Notes: a model not told the origin generated them from the letters alone. A DNA stretch of 64,000 nt from an uncultured cyanobacterium (GCA_903917565.1 CAIXBB010000001.1:1-64000); one strand, 5' to 3'; counted from the stretch's first letter, positions 44,943 to 56,264 are shown. Program-made: numbers and translations.

Positions 44943-45194
44943 ATGAACCCACTGCTCTGGCCCATGCGCGGCATCGCCAATGGGTTGGGCCTGGCCTGGT
45001 GGGCGCGGGTGGAAACCCGCTCCCCCGAAGCGGTGTACTGGTTCGGCCCCTTCGTGCGGCGGCAGACCCTGGAGCGGGCGCTGCCGGCGTTCCTCGACGA
45101 CCTGCGGGCGGAGTCACCGGCGTCCCTGGAGCACCAGTGCCTGCGCACCGGTCGCAGCGAGCCGTTCACCGAATTCCCCGACCTGGCCGACTGA
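44943..45194 (+). CDS. DUF1816 protein
   Basis: An 83-residue protein of the cyanobacterial DUF1816 family: WWARVETRSPEAVYWFGPF and FVRRQTLERALPAFLDDLRAE match the pattern, in which an aromatic FGPF precedes a helix. The family resembles proteins linked to phycobilisome linker-type domains, but its role is unknown. It is 60 bases after rlmB and 30 bases before gatA. Confidence 0.88.
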   Translation: MNPLLWPMRGIANGLGLAWWARVETRSPEAVYWFGPFVRRQTLERALPAFLDDLRAESPASLEHQCLRTGRSEPFTEFPDLAD

Positions 45195-45224
45195 TAGCGT
45201 CCATCGCAGCTGGCTAGCGGTTGG

Positions 45225-46697
45225 ATGGGCATCGCCGAATGGCGGGAGCAGCTTCGGCGGGGTGAGGTGTCGGCCCGGGAGCTCACGGATCGCCACCTGG
45301 CGCGCATCGCGGCTGTGGATCCCACGGTGCATGCCTTCCTGGAGGTCACCAGTGAGCGGGCGCGGGCCGATGCGGACCGCATCGACGCGGCCCGGGCGGC
45401 CGGTGAGCCCCTGCCCCCCCTGGCCGGCATCCCCCTGGCCATCAAGGACAATCTCTGCACCAAGGGGATCCGTACGACCTGCTCCAGCCGCATGCTGGAG
45501 AACTTCGTTCCCCCCTACGAATCCACGGTGACCGAACGGCTCTGGCGGGCCGGTGCCGTCCTGCTGGGCAAGACCAATCTCGACGAGTTCGCCATGGGCA
45601 GCTCCACCGAGACCTCCGCCTTCGGCGCCAGCCGCAACCCCTGGAACCCGGATCGGGTGCCGGGTGGCAGTTCCGGCGGCAGTGCGGCCGCCGTGGCCGC
45701 CGGTGAATGCATCGGTTCGCTCGGCTCCGACACCGGCGGCTCGATCCGCCAGCCCGCCAGCTTCTGCGGTGTGGTGGGTCTCAAGCCCACCTACGGCCGG
45801 GTGAGCCGCTGGGGTCTGGTGGCCTTCGCCTCCTCCCTCGACCAGGTGGGTCCGTTCAGCAGCAGCGTGGCCGATGCCGCCGAGCTGCTGCAGGTGATCG
45901 CCGGGGAGGATCCCCGCGATGCCACCTGTCTGCGGGCGCCGGTGCCCGATTACGGCGCGGACCTGGAGAAACCCATCACCGGGCTGCGGGTCGGGCTGAT
46001 CCGGGAATGCTTCGACCAGGAGGGTCTGGATCCCGAGGTGAAGGCCTCGGTGCTGGCGGCCGCCGCCCAGCTGGAGGCCCTGGGCTGTGAGCTGGTGGAC
46101 GTGAGCTGCCCCCGCTTCAACGACGGCATCGCCACGTACTACGTGATCGCCCCCTCGGAGGCCTCCGCCAACCTGGCCCGCTATGACGGCGTCAAGTACG
46201 GCTTCCGGGCGCCTGCCACCGAAGCCGGCAGCGACGGCCTGGCGGCGATGACCGCCCGCAGCCGGGCCAGCGGTTTCGGCGAGGAGGTGCAGCGGCGCAT
46301 CCTCATCGGCACCTATGCCCTCTCCGCCGGCTACGTGGACGCCTATTACCGCAAGGCCCAGCAGGTGCGCACCCTCATCCGCCGCGATTTCGACCGCGCC
46401 TTCGAGACCGTCGACGTGCTGCTGACCCCCACCTCTCCCACCACCGCCTTCCCCAGCGGCGCCCATGCGGGCGATCCCCTGGCCATGTACCTGGCCGACC
46501 TGCTCACCATCCCCGCCAACCTGGCCGGCCTGCCGGCCATCAGCGTGCCCTGCGGCTTCGACGCCCAGGGCCTGCCGATCGGACTGCAGCTGATCACAGG
46601 CGTCCTCGAGGAGTCGAAGCTGCTGCAGGTGGCCCACCAGTACGAACGGGCGGCGGCGGTGATGGAGCAGCGGCCGGTGGCGGCGCTGGTGGCCTGA
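45225..46697 (+). CDS. gatA: Aspartyl/glutamyl-tRNA amidotransferase subunit A
   Basis: The glutaminase subunit of GatCAB, which makes Gln-tRNA from misacylated Glu-tRNA. The 490 residues hold the amidase-signature triad: Lys in [12 protein letters not shown], and Ser in [13 protein letters not shown] and [13 protein letters not shown]. Length and C terminus are normal. The ATG at 45225 is used. No gatB or gatC is nearby, as is common in cyanobacteria where the subunits are scattered. A debris region follows. Confidence 0.97.
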   Translation: MGIAEWREQLRRGEVSARELTDRHLARIAAVDPTVHAFLEVTSERARADADRIDAARAAGEPLPPLAGIPLAIKDNLCTKGIRTTCSSRMLENFVPPYESTVTERLWRAGAVLLGKTNLDEFAMGSSTETSAFGASRNPWNPDRVPGGSSGGSAAAVAAGECIGSLGSDTGGSIRQPASFCGVVGLKPTYGRVSRWGLVAFASSLDQVGPFSSSVADAAELLQVIAGEDPRDATCLRAPVPDYGADLEKPITGLRVGLIRECFDQEGLDPEVKASVLAAAAQLEALGCELVDVSCPRFNDGIATYYVIAPSEASANLARYDGVKYGFRAPATEAGSDGLAAMTARSRASGFGEEVQRRILIGTYALSAGYVDAYYRKAQQVRTLIRRDFDRAFETVDVLLTPTSPTTAFPSGAHAGDPLAMYLADLLTIPANLAGLPAISVPCGFDAQGLPIGLQLITGVLEESKLLQVAHQYERAAAVMEQRPVAALVA

Positions 46698-46927
46698 GCA
46701 GCACCTTCGCCCTCCCGCATGGGCCCGGCCCCTGGCAGCAGGAGCTCTCGCTCAAGGCTGGAGATGACGTCGATCAGGGCTTCGGCGTTCTTCAGTGCGG
46801 GGGACGTTCCCGGATGGCGATACAGAGGAAGCGACGCCTTGGCCTCCTGCTGCTCGTGGTCGTCGCGGCCCATCCCCTTGAGAGTGTTGAAGCTGAACGA
46901 GTTGAGAAGGGTGCATAGGCAGGCCAT
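46698..46927 (-). pseudogene. Possible truncated minus-strand gene after gatA
   Basis: From an ATG at 46927 a protein-like sequence reads MACLCTLLNSF, then KASLPLYRHPGTSPALKNAE and LIDVISSLERELLLPGAG. Codon choice is plausible (mostly C or G in third positions). The frame does not stop but runs on through the antisense of gatA, as if its own 3' end had been lost. No family is recognised. It may equally be a short gene whose stop was mutated or just chance. Confidence 0.3.
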
Positions 46928-47191
46928 CTGAGCTGGAAATACAATGGGTTGAGGTGACTACAAGGGGAGTGGCAGGACGCTATGTCTATACCAGTCCAGG
47001 TGCAGTTTTCGATGACTTCCATGACATCCGCAAGGATGGCAGGATCTTCCAGTTTGTGGATGATCCCGATGCTTTCGCTGCCGATCGGGTGCACCTGGGC
47101 GGCGGCCCCGTTAATGCGGCTGCATCTCATCGGCCACGGATTCGCCGCACAGATCCGCCAACGTCGCCCTGATGGCTGAGTAGAGAGGAGT
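46928..47191. other. Unassigned stretch, possible gene remnants
   Basis: The region is A/T-richer than its neighbours. A minus-strand frame around 47136-46940 reads HPIGSESIGIIHKLEDP and ILADVMEVIENCTW, and a plus-strand frame from a GTG at 46954 reads GRYVYTSPGAVFDDFHDI. Both look partly protein-like, but only one strand can be real and neither is recognised. The 3' part supplies the Shine-Dalgarno GAGGAG of the next gene. Confidence 0.4.
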
Positions 47192-47701
47192 ATGGAAAAC
47201 CTCTCAAATCGGCAGAACAGGACCTGGCTGGCCTTGGTTTCTGCGGTTGTGTTGGTGGTGGCAGGTTTCGCCATCCTCAATAACCAGCATCAGCATCAGC
47301 ATCAGCATCAGCAGCGGCTTCAGGCCGAGGCCAGGGTTCAGGCTTCCCAGGATCAGGCCAACCGGGAGGTGATGGAGCGGGTGCAGGGCGAAATGGCCCT
47401 CAAGAACGACCTGGAATCTGCCTCCCAGCGTGAGGCCGCCCTCCAGTTGCAGCTCAAGGAAATGGACGCAGGGGCTAGCCGGCTCCTGGCGGCCGATGGC
47501 CAGCAGCAGGCCAGGCGCCAGCAGGCGGAAGGGGACCTTCAGGAGCTGCGGACCCAGCGAGCCAAGCTCGAGAAGCAGGTCGACTGTGAACGGATTCAGT
47601 TGACGGTGAACCAGCTGGGCGCCAAGGGCGACGCCGATCAGGCCCTGAAGCTGCAGAGCCTGTGGAAGGTGCCCTGCCCCAATCTCCAGGCGGCCAGTTA
47701 G
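47192..47701 (+). CDS. Membrane-anchored coiled-coil protein (169 aa)
   Basis: One N-terminal membrane helix (WLALVSAVVLVVAGFAIL, about residues 12-29), then a Gln-His repeat and a long coiled coil rich in Gln, Ala, Glu and Leu (about 45-135). A short end contains two Cys (DCERIQL and KVPCPNL) that could form a disulfide outside the membrane. I recognise no family. It stands 39 bases before the HlyD-like gene on the same strand, and its form (anchor plus coiled coil) suits an accessory of that exporter; this is inference. GAGGAG lies just before the ATG, unusually close. Confidence 0.75.
   Translation: MENLSNRQNRTWLALVSAVVLVVAGFAILNNQHQHQHQHQQRLQAEARVQASQDQANREVMERVQGEMALKNDLESASQREAALQLQLKEMDAGASRLLAADGQQQARRQQAEGDLQELRTQRAKLEKQVDCERIQLTVNQLGAKGDADQALKLQSLWKVPCPNLQAAS
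47285..47311 (+). repeat. CAGCAT hexanucleotide repeat
   Basis: Four CAGCAT units and a final CAG encode alternating Gln-His after the membrane helix of the coiled-coil protein. It is slippage-prone, but gain or loss of units stays in frame. Confidence 0.9.
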
Positions 47702-47740
47702 CCAGCCGACGCTGCTGCGATCGGTCAGCAGATCCCAAGC

Positions 47741-48808
47741 ATGACCCGGCGACGCTGGCTTCTCCTGATCCTGGCCATCGCGCTGGCCGGTGGGGGAGCG
47801 ATCGCCCTCTGGCAGACGTTGCGGCCAAAGCCGCTGGCCGCGGGCTTCGCCAGCAGCAACGGCCGCATCGAGGCCGTGGAGATCGATGTGGCCGCCAAGA
47901 CGGCGGGCCGGCTCATGCAGGTGCTGGGCGATGAGGGCGACTTCGTCGTGCACGGCCAGCTGCTGGCCCGGATGGACACCGACGATCTCAACGCCCAGCT
48001 GAGCGAAGCGCAGGCGGATCTGCGCAAGGCCACCAATGCGGTGGAAACGGCCCAGAGCACCGTGGCGCAGCGTCGCAGTGAACGCTCGGCCGCCGAAGCC
48101 GTGGTGGTGCAACGCATCGCCCAGCGCAAGGACGCCCGGCAGCACCGCCGCCGCCAGGAGCAACTGTTCGTCAAGGGGGCCGTTTCGGCCGAGGATCTCG
48201 ACGATGCCCGCGCGACGTTCTACGGCGCCGATGCGGTCGTCGCCGCGGCCAAGGCGACGGTGGCGGCCAGCCGCGCCGCCATCACCACCGCCGGCTCCCA
48301 GGTGATCGAAGCGGAGTCTTCGGTGGTGGCTGCCCAGGCCCGGATCGAGGGGATCAGGGCGGACATCGCCGACAGCCAGCTCAAGGCCCCCAGAGATGGG
48401 CGTGTGCAGTACCGCGTCGCCCAGCCCGGCGAAGTGTTGGCCGCGGGAGGCAAGGTGCTGAATCTGGTCGATCTCTCCGACGTTTCGATGACGTTCTTTC
48501 TGCCCACCGACCAGGCCGGGCGGGTGCGGCTGGGGGCCGATGTTCACCTGGTACTCGATGCCGCCCCCCAGCTGGTGATCCCGGCGCGGGTGACCTTCGT
48601 GGCCGATGTCGCCCAGTTCACCCCCAAAACCGTCGAAACGGCCGTGGAGCGTCAGAAGTTGATGTTCCGGATCAAGGCCCGCATTGATCCCGCCCTGCTC
48701 AAGCGCCATATCCGCCGCGTCAAAACGGGCTTGCCGGGCATGGCCTACGTCCGCCTCGACCCCCGGGCTGCCTGGCCGGCGGGGTTGGCGCTGAAGGTGC
48801 CGGATTGA
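47741..48808 (+). CDS. HlyD-family membrane fusion protein (YhiI-like)
   Basis: The periplasmic adaptor of a tripartite exporter. After a single N-terminal helix ([19 protein letters not shown]) comes a lipoyl-like half ([18 protein letters not shown]), a coiled-coil hairpin of about 120 residues, the second lipoyl half ([20 protein letters not shown]) and a beta-barrel ending near residue 355. The length and order match YhiI-type adaptors rather than RND ones. Its stop overlaps the ATPase start by one base (TGATG). Confidence 0.92.
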   Translation: MTRRRWLLLILAIALAGGGAIALWQTLRPKPLAAGFASSNGRIEAVEIDVAAKTAGRLMQVLGDEGDFVVHGQLLARMDTDDLNAQLSEAQADLRKATNAVETAQSTVAQRRSERSAAEAVVVQRIAQRKDARQHRRRQEQLFVKGAVSAEDLDDARATFYGADAVVAAAKATVAASRAAITTAGSQVIEAESSVVAAQARIEGIRADIADSQLKAPRDGRVQYRVAQPGEVLAAGGKVLNLVDLSDVSMTFFLPTDQAGRVRLGADVHLVLDAAPQLVIPARVTFVADVAQFTPKTVETAVERQKLMFRIKARIDPALLKRHIRRVKTGLPGMAYVRLDPRAAWPAGLALKVPD

Positions 48809-51543
48809 TGCCACCGGTCGTCCAGCTCTCAGGTGTGCGCCTGCGGTTCGGCACCAACTGCGCCCTGGCAGGTGTCAGCCTTGAGCTGGCCAGCGGCGGC
48901 CTCACTGGCCTGGTGGGCCCCGACGGGGTGGGCAAATCCAGCCTGCTCTCGCTGGTGGCCGGTACCCGTGCCGTGCAGCAGGGCCGGGTGCTCGTGCTGG
49001 GAGGCGACATGGCCGACCCTCGCCACCGCCGCGATGTCTGCCCCCGCATCGCCTACATGCCCCAGGGCCTGGGCAACAACCTCTCGCCCACGCTGACGGT
49101 GGTGGAGAACGTCGATTTCTTCGCGCGCCTGTTCGCTCAGGACCGCTCCGAGCGCCGCTGCCGCATCGGGGCCCTGCTGGAGCGCACCGGCCTCGGGGCC
49201 TTCGGCGCTCGCGCTGCCGGCCAGCTCTCCGGGGGGATGAAGCAGAAGCTCGGCCTCTGCTGCGCCCTGATCCACGACCCGGATCTGCTCATCCTCGATG
49301 AACCCACCACCGGCGTCGATCCCCTCTCGCGCCGCCAGTTCTGGGATCTGATCGCCAGCATCCGCGCCGACAACCCCGGCATGAGCGTGCTGGTGGCCAC
49401 CGCTTCGATGGACGAGGCCGCCAGCTTCGATGCGCTGGTGGCGATGGACGGCGGCCGCGTGCTCAGCACCGGCACCCCGTCGGAGCTGTTGCGGCGCACC
49501 GGCGCCGCCACGCCGGAAGACGCCTTCATCGCCCTGCTACCGGCGGCCAGGCGGCGGGAGCACCACCCGGTGACGATCCCGCCACGCCCTCCGGGGGATG
49601 GCCAGGTGGCGATCGAGGCCATCGATCTGTGCAAGCGCTTCGGCGCCTTCCTGGCGGTCGATCGTGTCAACGTGCGCATCGAGCGCGGCGAGATCTTCGG
49701 CTTCCTCGGCTCCAACGGTTGCGGCAAGTCGACCACCATGAAGGTGCTGGCGGGCCTGCTGCCGGCCAGCTCCGGCCAGGTGCGCCTCTTCCATCGCCCG
49801 CTGAACGCCGGAGACCTCACCACCCGGCGGCGGGTGGGCTACATGTCGCAGTCGTTTTCGCTGTACAGCGAGCTGACGGTGCGCCAGAACCTGGTGCTGC
49901 ACGCCCGCCTGTTCCAGGTGCCGGAGGCGGAGATCGCCGGGCGTGCCGCCACCCTGATGGGGCAGTTCGGCCTGCAGGATCTCGGCAACGCCCTGCCCGA
50001 TGCCCTGCCCCTGGGGGTGCGGCAGCGGCTGTCGCTGGCGGTGGCGCTGGTGCACCGGCCCGAGCTGCTGATCCTCGATGAGCCCACCTCGGGCGTCGAT
50101 CCGATCGCCCGTGACAGCTTCTGGCAGCAGCTGATCGATCTCTCGCGCCACGACCGGGTGACGATTTTCCTTTCCACCCACTTCATCAACGAGGCCCAGC
50201 GCTGCGACCGCCTCTCCCTGATGCATGCCGGCCGCGTGCTGGTCAGCGACACCCCTGCCGGCCTGATGGTGCGCCGCGGGACGACCACGCTCGAGGCGGC
50301 GTTCATCGGTTACCTGGAGGAGGCCAGCGGAGCCAACGAATCCGCCCACCCTGCTGGCCCGATCGCAGCTCCCGCCGCACCGGCAGCCAAGCAGCGATCC
50401 TCTGGGGTGGGGGAGGGGTTCAGCCTGCAACGGCTGGGGAGCTACAGCCGCCGCGAGGCGCTGGAGCTGAGTCGCGACCCGATCCGCATCACCACGGCCG
50501 TGCTGGGCAGCCTGTTTCTGATGGTGGTGATGGCCTTCGGCATGAGCATGGATGTGGAGAACCTTCCCTACGCGGTGCTCGACCGTGACGGCACAACCAC
50601 GAGCCGGGACTATGCCCTCAACCTGGCCGGCTCGCGCTACTTCATCGAACAGCCGCCGCTCGACGGTTACGGCGCCCTCGATCGGCGCATGCGCTCTGGG
50701 GAGCTGAGCGTGGCGATCGAACTGCCTCCAGGTTTGGGGCGTGATCTCGATCGCGGTGATCCGGCGGCCATCGGCGCCTGGATCGACGGCTCGATGCCGA
50801 TGCGGGCCGAGACGGTGCGGGCCTACGTGGAGGGCCTGCAGGCCCAGTGGCTGGCCGTCCGTGCGGGTCTCGCGCAGGGCGGACCCGGTCCGCCCCCGCC
50901 CGCCAGCATCGAAACGCGCTTCCGCTACAACCCCGACGTCCTCAGCCTGGTGGCGATGGTGCCGGCGATGATCCCGATCCTGCTGCTGCTGATTCCGGCG
51001 ATCCTGGCGGCGCTCTCGGTGGTGCGCGAAAAGGAACTGGGCACGATCGTCAACTTCTACGCCACCCCCGTCACCCGGCTGGAATTCCTGCTGGGCAAGC
51101 AGCTGCCCTACGTGGCCCTGGCGATGGTGAACTACTGGCTGCTCACCCTGCTGGCGGTGACCCTGTTCAGGGTGCCCCTCACCGGCAGCGTCGCCGCCCA
51201 GGCCACCGGCGCCCTCCTCTACGTGATCTGTGCCACGTCCCTGGGGCTGCTGATCTCGACCCTGGTGCGCACCCAGATCGCTGCGCTGTTCGGCACCGCC
51301 GTGCTGACGATCCTGCCGGCCACCTCCTTCTGCGGTCTGCTCGATCCGGTGTCCTCCCTGCAGGGGGCAGGAGCGGTGATCGGGGCGATCTACCCCACAG
51401 CCCACTACCTCACCATCTCCACCGGCACCTTCTCCAAGGAACTGGGCTTCGGGGATCTGCTCGGCCCCTTCGCTGCCCTGCTGCTGGCGGTGCCGGTGCT
51501 GTTGGGCCTGTCGGTGCTGTTCCTCAGGAAGCAGGAGACCTGA
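48808..51543 (+). CDS. Fused ABC transporter: two ATPases plus ABC-2 permease (RbbA-like)
   Basis: A 911-residue fusion. ATPase 1 (about residues 5-235) has Walker [10 protein letters not shown], signature LSGGMKQKL and Walker [13 protein letters not shown]. ATPase 2 (about 270-500) has Walker [10 protein letters not shown], but its signature is LPLGVRQRL instead of LSGGQ, with Walker [13 protein letters not shown]. From about 555 an ABC-2 permease follows: one helix, a large outer loop, then a helix cluster (about 705-905). This matches E. coli RbbA/YhiH. The substrate is unknown. An ATG at 48808 is used. Confidence 0.93.
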   Translation: MPPVVQLSGVRLRFGTNCALAGVSLELASGGLTGLVGPDGVGKSSLLSLVAGTRAVQQGRVLVLGGDMADPRHRRDVCPRIAYMPQGLGNNLSPTLTVVENVDFFARLFAQDRSERRCRIGALLERTGLGAFGARAAGQLSGGMKQKLGLCCALIHDPDLLILDEPTTGVDPLSRRQFWDLIASIRADNPGMSVLVATASMDEAASFDALVAMDGGRVLSTGTPSELLRRTGAATPEDAFIALLPAARRREHHPVTIPPRPPGDGQVAIEAIDLCKRFGAFLAVDRVNVRIERGEIFGFLGSNGCGKSTTMKVLAGLLPASSGQVRLFHRPLNAGDLTTRRRVGYMSQSFSLYSELTVRQNLVLHARLFQVPEAEIAGRAATLMGQFGLQDLGNALPDALPLGVRQRLSLAVALVHRPELLILDEPTSGVDPIARDSFWQQLIDLSRHDRVTIFLSTHFINEAQRCDRLSLMHAGRVLVSDTPAGLMVRRGTTTLEAAFIGYLEEASGANESAHPAGPIAAPAAPAAKQRSSGVGEGFSLQRLGSYSRREALELSRDPIRITTAVLGSLFLMVVMAFGMSMDVENLPYAVLDRDGTTTSRDYALNLAGSRYFIEQPPLDGYGALDRRMRSGELSVAIELPPGLGRDLDRGDPAAIGAWIDGSMPMRAETVRAYVEGLQAQWLAVRAGLAQGGPGPPPPASIETRFRYNPDVLSLVAMVPAMIPILLLLIPAILAALSVVREKELGTIVNFYATPVTRLEFLLGKQLPYVALAMVNYWLLTLLAVTLFRVPLTGSVAAQATGALLYVICATSLGLLISTLVRTQIAALFGTAVLTILPATSFCGLLDPVSSLQGAGAVIGAIYPTAHYLTISTGTFSKELGFGDLLGPFAALLLAVPVLLGLSVLFLRKQET

Positions 51544-51546
51544 GCC

Positions 51547-52668
51547 ATGCGCGCCGCCAATGTGCTCCATCTGGGCCTCAAGGAGCTGTGGAGCCTGGCC
51601 CGCGATCCGATCATGTTGCTGCTGATCGTCTTCGTGTTCACGGTGTCGGTCTACTCCGGTGCCACGGTGCTGCCCGAAACGCTGCACACGGCTCCGATCG
51701 CGATCGTCGATGAAGACCGCTCGCCGCTCTCGCAGCGGATCATCGCCGCCTTCGAGCCGCCCTACTTCCTGCCGCCGAAGCTGATCGCGCAGGCCCGGAT
51801 GGATGGGCGCATGGATGCGGGGCTCGACACCTTCGCGGTGGTGATTCCCTCCGCCTTCCAGCGCGATGTGCTGGCGGGCCGATCTCCGGCCGTGCAGCTC
51901 AATGTCGATGCCACCCGTGTCAGCCAGGCTCTCACCGGCAGTGGCTATGTGCAGGCGATCATCACCGCTGAGGTGCAGACCTTCGTGCAGCACGACCAGC
52001 CCAGCCCCCTGCCGCCGGTGGAGCTGGTGGTGCGGATGCGCTTCAACCCCGAGCTCACCAAAACCTGGTTCGGTGCCGTGAACAAGGTGATCGACAACAT
52101 CACCCTGCTCTCGATCGTGCTCACCGGCGCCGCCCTGATCCGGGAGCGCGAACGGGGCACGATCGAGCACCTGCTGGTGATGCCGGTGACGCCGTTCGAG
52201 ATCATGGCCAGCAAGGTGTGGTCGATGGGGCTGGTGGTGCTTGTCGCCGGACTGCTCTCCCTGGTGCTGGTGGTGCGGGGCGTGCTGGCGGTGCCCCTGG
52301 CGGGTTCGCTGCCGCTGTTCGCGGCCGGCGCGGCGCTCTACCTGTTCGCCGCCACTTCCCTGGGCATCTTTTTGGGCACCTTCGCGCGGTCGATGGCCCA
52401 GTTCGGCCTGCTGCTGATGATGGTGCTGCTGCCGCTGCAGATGCTCTCCGGCGGTGTCACCCCGCGTGAAAGCATGCCCGCGCTGGTGAGCACCGTGATG
52501 CTGGCGGCTCCGAACACCCATTTCGTGATGCTGGCCCAGGGCATCCTCTTCCGCGGCGCCAACCTCGCGGTGGTCTGGCCCCAGTTCCTGGCCCTGGCGC
52601 TGATCGGCACGGTGTTCTTCGGTGTGGCCCACGCCCGCTTCCGCAGCGCCATCACGGCGATGGCCTGA
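51547..52668 (+). CDS. ABC-2 permease (YhhJ-like)
   Basis: A 373-residue integral membrane subunit. One N-terminal helix ([16 protein letters not shown]), an outer domain of about 140 residues, then five helices, with the ABC-2 signature [20 protein letters not shown] on the cytoplasmic side. It starts three bases after the fused ATPase gene and would pair with its permease half. Together with the HlyD-like adaptor it completes a YhiI-RbbA-YhhJ type exporter. A palindrome follows its stop directly. Confidence 0.93.
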   Translation: MRAANVLHLGLKELWSLARDPIMLLLIVFVFTVSVYSGATVLPETLHTAPIAIVDEDRSPLSQRIIAAFEPPYFLPPKLIAQARMDGRMDAGLDTFAVVIPSAFQRDVLAGRSPAVQLNVDATRVSQALTGSGYVQAIITAEVQTFVQHDQPSPLPPVELVVRMRFNPELTKTWFGAVNKVIDNITLLSIVLTGAALIRERERGTIEHLLVMPVTPFEIMASKVWSMGLVVLVAGLLSLVLVVRGVLAVPLAGSLPLFAAGAALYLFAATSLGIFLGTFARSMAQFGLLLMMVLLPLQMLSGGVTPRESMPALVSTVMLAAPNTHFVMLAQGILFRGANLAVVWPQFLALALIGTVFFGVAHARFRSAITAMA

Positions 52669-52686
52669 ACCACCAGATCTGGTGGT
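52669..52686. terminator. Perfect 18-bp palindrome directly after the exporter operon
   Basis: The sequence is self-complementary with GATC at its centre: ACCACCA pairs with TGGTGGT. It begins at the first base after the permease stop and ends 32 bases before the dnaE start. No T-run follows. Its form is like the palindrome at the thrB stop. Confidence 0.55.
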
Positions 52687-52718
52687 GCCCGGTAAGCTTG
52701 CCCCATCCTGTGGTGGCC

Positions 52719-55700
52719 ATGCCCTCCGACGCCGTGGCCTTCGTCCCCCTCCACAACCACAGCGACTACAGCCTCCTGGACGGGGCCTCCCAGCTGCCGG
52801 CCATGGTGGAGCGAGCCGTGGAGCTGGGCATGCCGGCTCTGGCCCTCACCGACCACGGTGTCATGTACGGCGCCATCGAACTGCTGAAGCTCTGCACCAA
52901 GGCGGGCATCAAGCCGATCATCGGCAACGAGATGTACGTGATCAACGGCTCGATCGAGGATCCGCAGCCGAAGAAGGAGCGCCGCTACCACCTGGTGGTG
53001 CTGGCCCGCAACGCCGTCGGCTACCGCAATCTGGTCAAGCTCACCAGCATCAGCCACCTGCGCGGCATGCGTGGCCGGGGCATTTTCGCCCGGGCCTGCA
53101 TCGACAAGCAGCTGCTGCGGCAGTACAGCGAGGGCCTGATGGTGGCCACCGCCTGCCTGGGCGGCGAAATCCCCCAGGCGATCCTGCGGGGGCGTCCCGA
53201 CGTGGCCCGCGAGGTGGCCGCCTGGTACCGGGAGGTGTTCTCCGACGACTTCTATCTGGAGATCCAGGATCACGGCGGCCTTGAGGACCGTCTCGTCAAC
53301 GTGGAGATGGCCCGGATCAGCGCTGAGCTGGCCATCCCCCTGATCGCCACCAACGACGCCCACTACCTCACCAGCCACGACGTGGAGGCCCACGACGCCC
53401 TGCTGTGCGTGCTCACCGGCAAGCTGATCAGCGACGAGAAGCGCCTGCGCTACACGGGCACCGAGTACATCAAGAGCGAGGCGGAGATGGCGCAGCTCTT
53501 CGCCGACCATCTCGAGCCGGAGGTGATCGCCGCCGCCATCGCCACCACCGCCCGGGTGGCCGAGAAGGTGGAGGACTACGACATCCTGGGGCGCCAACAG
53601 ATGCCCCGCTTCCCGATCCCCGAGGGCCACACCCCGGTGAGCTATCTCAGTGAGGTGAGCCACCAGGGACTCCGCTGTCGCCTGTCGCTGGCGGAGGACG
53701 CTCCGATCGATCCCGGCTATGGCGAGCGGCTGGCCTTCGAGCTGCAGGTGATGGAGCAGATGGGCTTCCCCACCTACTTCCTGGTGGTCTGGGACTACAT
53801 CCGCTTCGCCCGGGAGCAGGGCATCCCGGTGGGCCCGGGGCGTGGGTCGGCCGCCGGTTCGCTGGTGGCCTACTCCCTGGGCATCACCAACATCGATCCG
53901 GTGGAGCACGGCCTGCTGTTCGAGCGCTTCCTCAACCCGGAACGCCAATCGATGCCTGACATCGACACCGACTTCTGCATCGAGCGCCGTGGTGAGGTGA
54001 TCGACTACGTCACCCGCCGCTACGGCGAGGACAAGGTGGCCCAGATCATCACCTTCAACCGCATGACCTCCAAGGCGGTGCTCAAGGACGTGGCTCGCGT
54101 GCTCGACATCCCCTACGGCGAGGCCGACCGCCTGGCCAAACTGATCCCCGTGGCCCGTGGCAAGCCGGCCAAGCTCGCCGAGATGGTCGGCCCCGAGTCC
54201 CCCGTCCCGGAGTTCCGCGAGAAGTACGAGAACGATCCCAAGGTGCGCCACTGGATCGACCTGGCCCGCCGCATCGAAGGCACCAACAAGACCTTCGGCG
54301 TCCATGCCGCCGGGGTGGTGATCGCCGCCGAACCCCTCGACGAACTGGTGCCCCTGCAGCGCAACAACGACGGCCAGGTGATCACCCAGTACTTCATGGA
54401 AGATGTGGAGGCGATGGGCCTGCTGAAGATGGACTTCCTGGGCCTCAAGAACCTCACCATGATCGAGAAGACGCTGGATCTGGTCGAGCAGAGTGTCGGC
54501 CAGAGGATCGATCCGGATGCCCTGCCCGCCAACGATCCCCAGACCTACGCCCTGCTGGCCCGGGGCGATCTGGAGGGCATCTTTCAGCTCGAATCCAGCG
54601 GCATGCGCCAGATCGTCCGCGATCTCAAACCCTCTTCGCTGGAAGACATCTCCTCGATCCTGGCCCTCTACCGGCCGGGCCCGCTGGACGCCGGCCTGAT
54701 CCCCAAGTTCATCAACCGCAAGCACGGTCGCGAGGTCATCGATGTGGCCCACGCCAAGCTGGAGCCGATCCTCAAGGAGACCTACGGGATCATGGTCTAC
54801 CAGGAGCAGATCATGCGGATCGCCCAGGATCTGGCGGGCTATTCCCTCGGTGAAGCCGATCTTCTACGGCGCGCCATGGGCAAGAAGAAGGTGTCGGAGA
54901 TGCAGAAGCATCGCCAACAGTTCGTGGGAGGGGCCAGCGAGCGTGGCGTGGAAGCCTCCATCGCCGAGGCGCTTTTCGATCAGATGGTGCTGTTCGCCGA
55001 GTACTGCTTCAACAAGAGCCATTCCACGGCCTACGGCGCCGTCACCTACCAGACCGCCTACCTCAAGGCCCACCATCCGGTGGCCTACATGGCGGCCCTG
55101 CTCACGGTGAATGCCGGCACCTCTGACAAGGTGCAGCGCTATATCGCCAACTGCCAGGCGATGGCCATTGAGGTGATGCCACCGGATGTGAATGCCTCCG
55201 GCATCGACTTCACGCCCGTGGGCAAGAAGATCCTCTTCGGTCTTTCGGCCATCCGGAACCTCGGCGACGGCGCCATCCGCCAGTTGATCGAGGCCCGCTC
55301 CAGCGGAGGCCCCTTCCTGCATCTCGCCGATCTCTGCGACCGGATCTCCGGCCAGCAGCTCAACCGCCGGGCGATCGAGTCCCTGATCCACTGCGGTGCC
55401 CTCGATGGCCTCGAGCCGAAGGCCAACCGGGCCCAGTTGATGGCCGATCTCGATCTCGTGCTCGATTGGGCCAGTTCCCGCGCCCGCGACCGGGCCAGTG
55501 GCCAGGGCAACCTGTTCGACCTGTTCGGCGGCGGTTCCACTGGGCCTGCCGGGGGCTCCGCTCCTGTGGAGGCTCCCGCGCCACCGCGGGCCGCTGCGGT
55601 GGCCGACTACCCCCCCACCGAGAAACTGAAGCTGGAGAAGGAGCTGCTCGGCTTCTACATCTCCGACCACCCCCTGCGCCAGCTGGCCTCCCAGGTGCGG

Positions 55701-56264
55701 CTGCTCACCCCGATCGGCCTGGCCAATCTCGAGGAGATGGCCGACAAGGCCAAGGTGAGCGTGGTGGTGATGGTGAGCGAGATCCGCCAGGTGACCACCC
55801 GCAAGGGGGACCGCATGGCCGTGCTGCAGCTGGAGGACCTCACCGGCGCCTGCGAAGCGGTGGTGTTCCCCAAGAGCTACGCCCGCCTGGCCGACCACCT
55901 GATGGTGGATGCCCGCCTGTTGCTCTGGGCCGGTGTCGACCGCCGCGACGATCGGGTGCAACTTCTTGTTGACGACTGCCGCAGCATCGAGGATCTGCAG
56001 CTGGTGATGGTGGAGCTGGCGCCCGAGCAGGCCGGCGACATCGCTGTTCAGCACCGTCTGCGCGAATGCCTGACCCGTCACCGTCCTGGCCAGGAGGAGG
56101 CCGGTGTGCGGGTGCCGGTGGTGGCCCTGGTGAAGCAGGAGAACGAAACCCGTTTCGTGCGCCTGGGGGGCCAGTTCTGCGTTGCCGACGCTCCGGCGGC
56201 CGTGCAGACCCTGGCCTCGGCTGATTTCAGGGCCTGGTTGCGTTCACCCCTGGGGGCTGTCTGA
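52719..56264 (+). CDS. dnaE: DNA polymerase III alpha subunit, unsplit and intein-free
   Basis: The replicative polymerase, 1181 residues. The N-terminal PHP domain opens with [15 protein letters not shown]. The catalytic aspartates are in [13 protein letters not shown] (about residues 412-424). The helix-hairpin-helix, an OB fold ([19 protein letters not shown], from about 1010) and the tail complete the protein. The point where many cyanobacteria carry the split DnaE intein, [11 protein letters not shown], is intact at residues 762/763 (55004/55005). The ATG at 52719 gives the normal N terminus. The last 21 bases overlap the convergent PAM68 gene. Confidence 0.98.
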   Translation: MPSDAVAFVPLHNHSDYSLLDGASQLPAMVERAVELGMPALALTDHGVMYGAIELLKLCTKAGIKPIIGNEMYVINGSIEDPQPKKERRYHLVVLARNAVGYRNLVKLTSISHLRGMRGRGIFARACIDKQLLRQYSEGLMVATACLGGEIPQAILRGRPDVAREVAAWYREVFSDDFYLEIQDHGGLEDRLVNVEMARISAELAIPLIATNDAHYLTSHDVEAHDALLCVLTGKLISDEKRLRYTGTEYIKSEAEMAQLFADHLEPEVIAAAIATTARVAEKVEDYDILGRQQMPRFPIPEGHTPVSYLSEVSHQGLRCRLSLAEDAPIDPGYGERLAFELQVMEQMGFPTYFLVVWDYIRFAREQGIPVGPGRGSAAGSLVAYSLGITNIDPVEHGLLFERFLNPERQSMPDIDTDFCIERRGEVIDYVTRRYGEDKVAQIITFNRMTSKAVLKDVARVLDIPYGEADRLAKLIPVARGKPAKLAEMVGPESPVPEFREKYENDPKVRHWIDLARRIEGTNKTFGVHAAGVVIAAEPLDELVPLQRNNDGQVITQYFMEDVEAMGLLKMDFLGLKNLTMIEKTLDLVEQSVGQRIDPDALPANDPQTYALLARGDLEGIFQLESSGMRQIVRDLKPSSLEDISSILALYRPGPLDAGLIPKFINRKHGREVIDVAHAKLEPILKETYGIMVYQEQIMRIAQDLAGYSLGEADLLRRAMGKKKVSEMQKHRQQFVGGASERGVEASIAEALFDQMVLFAEYCFNKSHSTAYGAVTYQTAYLKAHHPVAYMAALLTVNAGTSDKVQRYIANCQAMAIEVMPPDVNASGIDFTPVGKKILFGLSAIRNLGDGAIRQLIEARSSGGPFLHLADLCDRISGQQLNRRAIESLIHCGALDGLEPKANRAQLMADLDLVLDWASSRARDRASGQGNLFDLFGGGSTGPAGGSAPVEAPAPPRAAAVADYPPTEKLKLEKELLGFYISDHPLRQLASQVRLLTPIGLANLEEMADKAKVSVVVMVSEIRQVTTRKGDRMAVLQLEDLTGACEAVVFPKSYARLADHLMVDARLLLWAGVDRRDDRVQLLVDDCRSIEDLQLVMVELAPEQAGDIAVQHRLRECLTRHRPGQEEAGVRVPVVALVKQENETRFVRLGGQFCVADAPAAVQTLASADFRAWLRSPLGAV

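Noticed and set aside
46719-46931. 70-codon plus-strand frame after gatA
   Set aside because: It uses many rare Arg and Ser codons compared with neighbours; the minus-strand frame over the same bases looks more natural.
47285-47311. CAGCAT repeat as a CRISPR or regulatory array
   Set aside because: Uniform six-base units with no spacers, within a coding frame; it is a simple codon repeat.
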